From: FEN-1191 sp036490715
Lineage (GTDB): Bacteria > Pseudomonadota > Gammaproteobacteria > Steroidobacterales > Steroidobacteraceae
DNA: 64,000 nucleotides
Assembly: GCA_036490715.1 (NCBI GenBank)
Contig: DASXDL010000048.1
Span: forward strand, 1 to 64,000
Direction: 5' to 3'
Under the pieces are notes generated by a model. It saw nothing but the letters and a program-made list of their open reading frames with translations. It did no database searches and was not told the DNA's origin. Every line of letters begins with the position of its first letter. Positions within the stretch are counted from its first letter, which is position 1. Below are positions 1 through 6,142 of the stretch, one piece after another. The position numbers and the translations under genes are program-made.

Positions 1-138
1 TTCCACAAAAAACTCCTCCGTCACGTAGCGTGCCGGAATCGTCACGTGCTGCTCCTTGCCCCGCGTGTCGGTAAAGCGCAGATCCGCCCACTTCACCCCT
101 CGCTCCTTGATCAGCTTCACCACATCGCTCGAACTCAT
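1..138 (-). CDS. glnA: Glutamine synthetase type I, N-terminal fragment (gene runs off the window)
   Basis: The first 46 residues of glutamine synthetase, which makes glutamine from glutamate, ammonia and ATP in the cytoplasm. The fragment begins MSSSDVVKLIKERGVKW and continues with the family block DLRFTDTRGKEQHVTIPA, which closely resembles the N-terminal beta-grasp domain of proteobacterial GlnA. The ATG at 138 is preceded by a GAGGGAG ribosome site about 6 bases upstream. The remaining ~420 residues lie beyond base 1. The porin gene lies upstream on the same strand, with a hairpin between them, so glnA probably has its own promoter in 139-225; I did not find a sigma-54 type TGGCAC/TTGC element there. 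Confidence 0.93.
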   Translation of the reverse strand, partial: MSSSDVVKLIKERGVKWADLRFTDTRGKEQHVTIPARYVTEEFFVE

Positions 139-174
139 ACCCGCTCCCTCGAACTCGCTCTGTCTCTACGCAAA

Positions 175-199
175 CCGGGGACAGAAGGTCCTGTCCCGG
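175..199 (-). terminator. Hairpin between porin and glnA (terminator or REP-like remnant)
   Basis: CCGGGGACAG (175-184) pairs with CTGTCCCGG (191-199) around a 6-base loop, with one bulged G. On the reverse strand it lies 26 bases after the porin stop and is followed by GTTTG, so it could act as a weak terminator insulating glnA. The GGGGACAG/CTGTCCC core also resembles the short palindromes associated with REP-type elements; nothing else in the window is a clear copy. Confidence 0.5.
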
Positions 200-225
200 C
201 ATTTGTTGGAGTGCCCGCAGCAGCT

Positions 226-1401
226 TCAGAATTTGTAGATCGCTTCGACCCAGCCCTGATAGGTCTTGGGCACCAGTTGCACTCCGCCGGCCGTATCCGG
301 ATCGTCGTAGCGGCCCTCAAGGCGGATCTCGACGTTCTTGATCGGGTCGTAGCCGAAGGTCAGCGTGATCTCCTTGAGCTTCTGATCCACGCCGGCAAAG
401 CTGGGGTCAAAGTTCTTGGTCAGATAGCCGTCAGAGTCATCGAAGTACTCCAGCCGCAGCGAGGTGCGCCATTGATCACTCAGGGCGTAGTTGCCGTAGG
501 CGGCCACTCCCCACCAATCCGCATGAGGTGACTGCGAAGTGCTCTGCACATCGCCGTAGTCGACACTGGCGACAAGACTCAACGCCGAGCTCGCATTCCA
601 GGTCAGTACCGTGTCAAGAAGGCCAATGTTGGCCTTGATCGGACCTGCGGCACCGACGTAGTTGCTGCTGTCGCGCCCGTAGTAGCCCTGCAGCGTCCAG
701 GACAGTGCCTTGGATGGGGTGAAGGCCACGCCCGCCTCCACTGTCTTGTCCGAGCCATCGGCGGTGTCCTGGCTGTTGGTCCAGCCGTTGTTCAGTCCGA
801 GAATGAAACTGAGCTGATCATTGGCAGCAAAGGTGGCCCGAATGCCGGTGTGCGTCACCGGTTCAAAGGCGAACAGGATCGAGCGCGTGGTGTTGGTGTT
901 ACCGATCGGGGCTGCCACCTCAGCACCGGCCAGCGTTGCCATCTTGCCCAGCTGCAGCGTGAGAGGACCGCCGATGTACTGCACGAAGGCCTGCAGCAGG
1001 TAGAACTGCGTGGAGGTGGCGCCCTGCCCGGGCGGGATGCTGGCGAATCCTGTGGCCGCATAGGGATTTTGCCCGGCGACAACGTTAACCAGCGCGCCAA
1101 ATCCGGACGTGGGCTGCGAGGCGAGCGTGAAGGCCGCCTGTTGCAAGGCGAAGCTGTTGTAGTCCTTGCTGGCGGTGTTGTCGTGCTGGTACGTGTAGGT
1201 ACCATCGACATAGCCGGTGAAGGTGATCCCTGAGCCGGTCAAGATGTCCCCGATCATCGGCCCGGTGTATTTGGGCGGTGTCGCATCCGCAGCCGCAGCG
1301 GCGGCTGCCCCCGCCGGGGGTGCCTCATCGGCCACCGCCACGGCCATCGCGGCCAACATCGATACTGCGAGGACTCCCGCTCTGGTCCGATATGTGCGCA
1401 T
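226..1401 (-). CDS. Outer-membrane beta-barrel porin (BBP2/OmpL-like)
   Basis: A 391-residue outer-membrane channel. It has a typical signal peptide (residues 1 to about 26, MRTYRTRAGVLAVSMLAAM then AVAVADE), an Ala/Pro-rich mature start, and repeated amphipathic strands such as FTGYVDGTYTYQ, LTLQLGKMATLAG and GIRATFAANDQLSFILGLNNGW, which match the putative porin family BBP2 (PF07642). The last residue is Phe (EAIYKF), the usual BAM recognition signature. The ATG at 1401 is chosen because AAAGGGAGG lies just upstream and the signal peptide follows directly; an upstream extension to 1491 runs through hairpins and is not protein-like. The substrate cannot be told from sequence. Confidence 0.85.
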   Translation of the reverse strand: MRTYRTRAGVLAVSMLAAMAVAVADEAPPAGAAAAAAADATPPKYTGPMIGDILTGSGITFTGYVDGTYTYQHDNTASKDYNSFALQQAAFTLASQPTSGFGALVNVVAGQNPYAATGFASIPPGQGATSTQFYLLQAFVQYIGGPLTLQLGKMATLAGAEVAAPIGNTNTTRSILFAFEPVTHTGIRATFAANDQLSFILGLNNGWTNSQDTADGSDKTVEAGVAFTPSKALSWTLQGYYGRDSSNYVGAAGPIKANIGLLDTVLTWNASSALSLVASVDYGDVQSTSQSPHADWWGVAAYGNYALSDQWRTSLRLEYFDDSDGYLTKNFDPSFAGVDQKLKEITLTFGYDPIKNVEIRLEGRYDDPDTAGGVQLVPKTYQGWVEAIYKF

Positions 1402-1453
1402 TCGTGCGCCTCCCTTTAGGCAATTGATGTAGTGAGCGCCGCCTTCGAGGGCG

Positions 1454-1508
1454 GCCGGTCGCTGCCATGACGACCGGCTGCCTGCTGACACCGGCTTTCA
1501 ACCGGCGT
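1454..1508 (-). promoter_or_regulatory. Two consecutive hairpins in the porin 5' leader
   Basis: GCCGGTCG (1454-1461) pairs perfectly with CGACCGGC (1471-1478) around a 9-base loop. Ten bases further, GACACCGG pairs with CCGGCGTC (about 1486-1508) with one mismatch. Both sit 50-105 bases upstream of the porin ATG and would be in its mRNA leader if transcription begins further upstream. They may be regulatory leader structure or stability elements; no known riboswitch was recognised. Confidence 0.4.
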
Positions 1509-1769
1509 CGCGAAAACGCAACGTCCATTGGTTATCACTCTTGCGAACATCGGGAATGCACGGCATGTGCCAGCGCCGCCGATGCGCGCGAAGCCAGAGG
1601 CAGCGTGACGCCGAAGACTCTTTAGGTTGGCGGGCTAATCGGTTGAATTGGTCTGAGTTACGCTTGCCGCGATGCGACGTTCGCGCGATCGCATCGCTGA
1701 GGTGCAGGCGTGCGTGGACCGCGGCGCCTCAGTAGGCGCCGTCGAATGTCAGCACTGTTTTGGTTCAAC

Positions 1770-1787
1770 GGGCAGCGGCCGCTGCCC
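1770..1787 (-). terminator. Perfect 18-base palindrome after the cysteine-rich gene
   Basis: GGGCAGCGGCCGCTGCCC is a perfect inverted repeat able to form a 7-bp GC-rich stem with a GGCC loop. It lies about 40 bases downstream of the stop of the reverse-strand gene at 1828-2220, the place of a transcription terminator, but no run of T follows it on that strand. Confidence 0.45.
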
Positions 1788-1827
1788 TAATAGTGCAGTG
1801 CCGCGCGAGCGCGCGGCGAGCCGGCCG

Positions 1828-2220
1828 TCAATGCCCGTCGGTGGCGCGCCGACCGCGCTGCGCACGGCGCTCGTTAGTCCAGTGCGCCTGCGTGTGGCGC
1901 GCGAGCGCGTCCTGAAACAGCTCGCTCTCACTCGCTCGCCGTGGTCCGCTGCGCCGGTCGCTGTAATGCTTGTAGCGGCAGCGACATGTCTTGGGCTGTG
2001 TGCAGCCTTGCAGTGGCACTGGCGGTGCCTGGGTCGACAGGAAGCGCGTCTCACGCAGAAACACTGACGCGCGGCAGCAGGACACGCCGGTGCTGATCCC
2101 GACGGCGTGCCACGGATTGGTGACCTGCACGTGCTCAACGCGCGCGCGCGCACCGTTGCCCGCGAGGTTTGCGCCCGCGCGGTTGCGTGTGATCCAAGAA
2201 AAAAGATCTCTGATTGCCAC
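1828..2220 (-). CDS. Small cysteine-rich conserved protein (NPWHAV...CRCRY...DRR family)
   Basis: A 130-residue protein of unknown function. Its core reads NPWHAVGI, two adjacent Cys (SCC), RETRFLSTQAPPVPLQGC, then CRCRYKHYSDRRSGPRR. I recall small beta- and gammaproteobacterial proteins with the same order (NPWHAV, RFLS.eAP.LPL..C, C.CRY.H..DRR); this is memory, not a search. The cluster of Cys and His could bind a metal. The GTG at 2220 is chosen because AGAAGG lies 10 bases upstream and the protein then begins MAIRDLFSWITRN. Codons are less GC-rich than in neighbours (for example CTT TTT TCT). It is divergent from the Ser/Thr kinase, and a palindrome follows its stop. Confidence 0.6.
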   Translation of the reverse strand: MAIRDLFSWITRNRAGANLAGNGARARVEHVQVTNPWHAVGISTGVSCCRASVFLRETRFLSTQAPPVPLQGCTQPKTCRCRYKHYSDRRSGPRRASESELFQDALARHTQAHWTNERRAQRGRRATDGH

Positions 2221-2595
2221 GAGCTCGCCTTCTGATCTGGGCAATGCCGTCGGTAATTCCCCTAACACGACTATACTCGCACCCGCGGCAGGATATCCTC
2301 CCGCGTGACTCGAGCAGCACGCTCGTGGCGACGACGCCACGACGGTACCCAGGGTAGATCGAATCGTGTACCGTCGGCACCGCTCAGGCACGCACCTGCG
2401 TCATTGTGCCCGTCGCGCGAGGTAACCAGGCCACGACGACCGCGCTTCTTTACATAAATTCAACCCATTGGCGTTCGCAGGACAGACCGCGTCGAGATAG
2501 TGTGCGCATGGCGGCGCCGGGGGTAGGATGATCCCGACACGGCGGTGGGCGTCGATGCCGTTATTGCTCCGGCACGACACCGCTATTGTGCCGGG
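2221..2595. other. Structured intergenic region between cysteine-rich gene and kinase
   Basis: 375 bases separating two divergent genes. It must hold both promoters: ACTATA at 2270-2275 reads TATAGT on the reverse strand, and an AT-rich CTTTACATAAATTC lies near 2450 on the forward strand, but neither has a convincing -35 partner. The middle contains overlapping inverted repeats (2324-2376). No gene was seen. Confidence 0.45.
2324..2376. repeat. Two overlapping inverted repeats in the divergent intergenic region
   Basis: CGTGGCG (2324-2330) pairs with CGCCACG (2335-2341) around ACGA. CGACGGTAC (2340-2348) pairs with GTACCGTCG (2368-2376) across 19 bases. The two share bases 2340-2341, so their stems border each other or exclude one another. 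They could be operator sites for a dimeric regulator or an RNA switch; no known element was recognised. Confidence 0.45.
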
Positions 2596-4899
2596 ATGAC
2601 TGCCGCCGCAGAAGTCGACCCGCTGGCTGCCGATGGCTCGGAGGAGTCATTGAGTGAGCTGGTGAGTTCCATGCTCAGCGGTCTATACCGCGAGGACATG
2701 TACCTTAGGTATGTATATAAACTTTGCCGCGATCAACCGGAATCCGGACCAACCCTGCTGGGACTGATCGATCGTAGTTATCGTCTGGGCCGCATGCCGG
2801 ATGATCAATTTCAGAAAATAAAGGAAAGGATCGAACAGGCGATGGGTACGCGGCCGCCGGCAGAAGACTTCGAGCACGAGGACCTCGATCGTGGCGACTA
2901 CGCCGCCGACGAGGACGAGCCCGAGGAGCTGGTCACCCGCGAGCTCACCGCCCGGCAGGAGCCAGTGGCCAAGCCGCCGGCGCCCAAGCAGCCGGAGCGT
3001 CGCCGCTCCCCGCGCCCCTCGCTGCGACCGGTGCCGAGCCCGCCACCGCGCGACGCCGCAGCGCCGGTCCCGTTAAGACCGGCGCCGTCAAAAAATGACG
3101 GCGCGACATCCGGCCCGCAGGTCGCAGCGTCGGCCGCGCCTTCACCGCCACCACCGTCCGCTGCAGCGCCACCGCCGCGAGCTGCGGCCGGCGCCGCACC
3201 GGCAGGGGGAGTTGCGGCTCCGGTTCCGTTCAGCATCGGCACGCTGCTGCGAGGCCGCTATGAACTGCTGCAATTGCTCGGCCGCGGCGGCATGGCCTCG
3301 GTCTACAAGGCGCGCGACAAATATCGCACCAGCCTGGGCGTGGCGGACTGCTTCGTCGCCATCAAAATCGTGCAGCCGCACCCCTCGCGACCAGGCAGCG
3401 TCGAGGCCTTGGGGCGTGAATTTCATAATGCCCAGCGGCTGTCGCATCCGAATGTGGTCAACGTCTACGACATCGATCGCGAGGGTGATGCGCGCTTTTA
3501 TTCGATGGAGTACCTGGATGGCGAGCGGCTCGGTCAGCTGCTGACCCGCGCCGGTGATCGCCTTCCGCGTCGCTACGCGCTCGCCATCATTCGCGACGTC
3601 GGTGCAGCGATCGCGCACGCGCACTCGCGTGGCGTGGTGCATTCCGACGTCAAGCCGAACAATGTCATGGTCACGCGCGAGGGCCACGTGCGCGTGCTGG
3701 ATTTCGGCAGCGGCATCGTGCGCCCGGGAGAACCCTGGATCGCCGAACTGTCACCGGGCGGCAGCTACCGCCAGGCGACGCCGGCGTACGCCAGCTGCGA
3801 GCAGCTGCAGGGCTGGTGCGCCGACCCACGTGACGACATCTACGCGCTGGCCTGTCTGGCCTATCAGCTGCTCGCCGGCCGCCATCCGTTCGAGCAGCGC
3901 TCGGCGCTGGTGGCGCGAGGCCGCCGGCTGCGGCCGCGCCGTCCGCCCAGCATGCGTGGCGACCACTGGCGCGCGCTGCGTCGCGGACTGTCGTGGAGCC
4001 GCGAGCAGCGCAACATGACGATGGAAAAGTGGCTCGAGCAGCTTGGTGTATCGGAGGCGGTCGACACGCTGCCGCCGCTGACGCGGCTAACCGGCGCGCC
4101 GCCGCCGAGGCTGTGGCCGCAGCGCCTGGCGACCGCGGCGATCGTGCTGTGCAGTGTCGGCATCGCGGCGCTGGCCATCAACCGCTTGGCCGGCACCGAG
4201 TTTGATCACACGCTCAGCGCCAGTCTGGGCAACGCCTGGAACAGCGCCTGGCAGCAGTTCGACGCCCTGACCACGCTACCGCCCACCGCCAACGAATCCA
4301 GCGGCAGCGCGCCGCACGACGCGCTCACGACCGCCGCGCCAGCCAGCCATCCTGCCGCCACAGCGCCCGCCAACCCGGCACCGGCAGCAGTCAGCGCCAA
4401 CCCGCCGCCGTCGACGCATCCAAGAGCGGCCCGTGTCGCCCACGGTGCCAGCACGCCGCCCAGCGCCCGCGCTGCCTCCGTCGACGAGCAGGACAGCGCG
4501 GTGTCGCGCATCGCCGCCGCCGCGCTGCCGGCAACAGCCGAGGCAACCTCAGAGCCGCCGCACGCCGCCTTCGATGCGCCCAGCTACGCGGTGCTGTCGA
4601 GCGACCCGGCGGCGCGCATCACGCTGCGGCGCATTGGCGGCAGCAGCGATAGCGATCTGAGTTTCAGCTGGTGGACCGAGCCTGCGACCGCCGAGCCCGA
4701 CGTCGACTATGCGGCGATGGGCCGCCGCATCGACACCATCCCCGCCGGCAGCGACAAAATCACGGTGTACGTGCCGATCATCTCCAACCCGACGCGCCAG
4801 CACATGAGCCAGTTCTACGTGGCGATCGGCGATTCGCAGCCGCGCTCGGGCGGACCGGCGCGCGAGCGCGTGCCGGTCACCATCGATCGGGGCGATTAA
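2596..4899 (+). CDS. Membrane-anchored Ser/Thr protein kinase with Calx-beta-like C-terminal domain
   Basis: A 767-residue Hanks-type kinase. Order: a ~100-residue N-terminal helical domain (LVSSMLSGLYREDMYLRYVYKL), a Pro/Ala-rich linker to ~215, the kinase domain (~216-490) with glycine loop GRGGMAS (229-235), VAIK lysine at 257, catalytic HSDVKPNN (Asp 351) and DFG (369-371), a single transmembrane helix at ~511-530, a second Ala/Pro-rich linker, and a C-terminal domain (~665-760) with the pattern AARITLRRIGG, then VDYAAMGRRIDTIPAGSDKITVYVPI, which resembles a Calx-beta/cadherin-type beta sandwich. The usual HRD arginine is Ser, so activation may not need an activation-loop phosphate. ATG 2596 is preferred; a GTG at 2545 would add 17 residues of poor composition. 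The stop overlaps the convergent MFS gene by 4 bases. Confidence 0.88.
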   Translation: MTAAAEVDPLAADGSEESLSELVSSMLSGLYREDMYLRYVYKLCRDQPESGPTLLGLIDRSYRLGRMPDDQFQKIKERIEQAMGTRPPAEDFEHEDLDRGDYAADEDEPEELVTRELTARQEPVAKPPAPKQPERRRSPRPSLRPVPSPPPRDAAAPVPLRPAPSKNDGATSGPQVAASAAPSPPPPSAAAPPPRAAAGAAPAGGVAAPVPFSIGTLLRGRYELLQLLGRGGMASVYKARDKYRTSLGVADCFVAIKIVQPHPSRPGSVEALGREFHNAQRLSHPNVVNVYDIDREGDARFYSMEYLDGERLGQLLTRAGDRLPRRYALAIIRDVGAAIAHAHSRGVVHSDVKPNNVMVTREGHVRVLDFGSGIVRPGEPWIAELSPGGSYRQATPAYASCEQLQGWCADPRDDIYALACLAYQLLAGRHPFEQRSALVARGRRLRPRRPPSMRGDHWRALRRGLSWSREQRNMTMEKWLEQLGVSEAVDTLPPLTRLTGAPPPRLWPQRLATAAIVLCSVGIAALAINRLAGTEFDHTLSASLGNAWNSAWQQFDALTTLPPTANESSGSAPHDALTTAAPASHPAATAPANPAPAAVSANPPPSTHPRAARVAHGASTPPSARAASVDEQDSAVSRIAAAALPATAEATSEPPHAAFDAPSYAVLSSDPAARITLRRIGGSSDSDLSFSWWTEPATAEPDVDYAAMGRRIDTIPAGSDKITVYVPIISNPTRQHMSQFYVAIGDSQPRSGGPARERVPVTIDRGD

Positions 4900-6122
4900 G
4901 CGCGGTCGGCTGCCGCCAGCGGCGCCGATCTCGACCACAGACACAGCGTCGCGATCAGCGCCGACAGCGCGCAGGCCACGGCGTAGGTCAGTATCGCTCC
5001 GGACAGGCTGCCGCTCAGATGCCGCAACCCGAGCACCACCAGCGGACTCAAGAACTGCCCGAGAAAACTCGCCGTCATCCATAAGCCGGTGCCGGTGCCG
5101 CGCTGCGCGGCCGGCAGCGAGGTGACCGCCCAGGTGATGAGCGTTGGCAGAATCATGCCGGCGCCATAGTTGGCGATGACGGCGCCGATGACCGCATCGT
5201 GCCAACCCGGCAGCAGCGCGATGACGAAAAAACCGGTGCTCATGAGGGCAAAGCACCAGGCAATCTTCGGCAGCGGTCGCGATCGCACCAAGCCGAAGGT
5301 CAGCGCACCCAGCGGGTTGGCGAGCGAGGCCAGGCTCGACCACAGGCCAATACGGGCCGGCGAGGTCAAGCCGCGCTCGGTCAGCACGAAGCCCATCTGG
5401 ATCACCGTGACCAGAAATGCGGTCATCGCAAACAAGGTGACGCCGCAGATCAGCAGCAGCTGGCGCCAGCGAAACGCCTCGTCCGGTGCCCCATGCCGGC
5501 CCGACACCGGCTCGGCCGGCAGCTGCGCGCGTCGCGGCTCCCACAGTAGCAGGCCGGTCGCCGGCACCAGCAGGAACGCAAACGCGTAGGCCAGGAATGG
5601 ATGGCGCCAGCTGGACTCACCGAGCGCGCCGCCCAAGGCGATCACGGTGATCGCCATCAGCGGCGCGGTCCCGGTCTGCAGCGCCAGGTAGCGGCCGCGT
5701 CGCTGATCGCGAAAGTAGTCGCCGATCAGGGTCGTGCTGCAGGTCATGACGGCCGCTTCGGCGATGCCGACACAGCCGCGCGAGATCACGATCTGCGGCA
5801 GGGTCGACAGCCACACCGGTGCGGTGCCGAACAGGCCGTATACCAGCGTCGACCAGAACAGCACGCGCTTGTGCCCGACCCGATCGCCGAGCATGCCGAA
5901 CGGCCACGCCAGCAGCGCCACGAACAACGCCGGCAGGCCGGCGACCAGCGAGATCAGCAGGTCGACCGCGGGCTGCTGCTGAAAATAGCCGGTCATGCGC
6001 GGCAGCACCGGCGACAGCATGGCGCTCGCCATGACCGACAGCCAGCCGCAGCTGACCAGTACCCATCCCTGCAGCGCGCCGGCGCGCTGCTGCACTCCGA
6101 CGTGCAATCGATCGTCGGTCAT
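4896..6122 (-). CDS. MFS transporter, probably for an aromatic or organic acid
   Basis: A 408-residue inner-membrane protein with about 12 hydrophobic segments. The loop 2-3 signature of the major facilitator superfamily is present as GMLGDRVGHKRVL, followed by helices such as VGIAEAAVMTCSTTLIGDYF. It starts 20 bases after the TonB receptor stop on the same strand, with a GGGGG ribosome site, so the two are probably one transcript: outer-membrane and inner-membrane uptake of the same compound. The neighbouring ligK, galD and ligJ make gallate, protocatechuate or a related acid the likely cargo; that is inference from context. Export instead of import cannot be excluded. Confidence 0.82.
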   Translation of the reverse strand: MTDDRLHVGVQQRAGALQGWVLVSCGWLSVMASAMLSPVLPRMTGYFQQQPAVDLLISLVAGLPALFVALLAWPFGMLGDRVGHKRVLFWSTLVYGLFGTAPVWLSTLPQIVISRGCVGIAEAAVMTCSTTLIGDYFRDQRRGRYLALQTGTAPLMAITVIALGGALGESSWRHPFLAYAFAFLLVPATGLLLWEPRRAQLPAEPVSGRHGAPDEAFRWRQLLLICGVTLFAMTAFLVTVIQMGFVLTERGLTSPARIGLWSSLASLANPLGALTFGLVRSRPLPKIAWCFALMSTGFFVIALLPGWHDAVIGAVIANYGAGMILPTLITWAVTSLPAAQRGTGTGLWMTASFLGQFLSPLVVLGLRHLSGSLSGAILTYAVACALSALIATLCLWSRSAPLAAADRA

Positions 6123-6142
6123 TAGCCCCCGGCGTCAGCTGT

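Larger units (their letters stand above)
1402..1827. other. Non-coding stretch upstream of the porin
   Basis: 426 bases with no credible gene. It holds the porin 5' leader with two hairpins, the 18-base palindrome at 1770-1787, and a less GC-rich block around 1615-1670 (CTTTAGGTTGGCGGG, GGTTGAATTGG) that may carry the porin promoter, although I could not fix -35/-10 boxes. Short open frames here have no recognisable composition or motif. Confidence 0.5.

Noticed and set aside
1672..2067. Forward-strand open frame of 131 codons in the porin-kinase gap
   Set aside because: Composition is Arg/Ala-rich shadow-like, it has no ribosome site, and it overlaps the better supported reverse-strand cysteine-rich gene.
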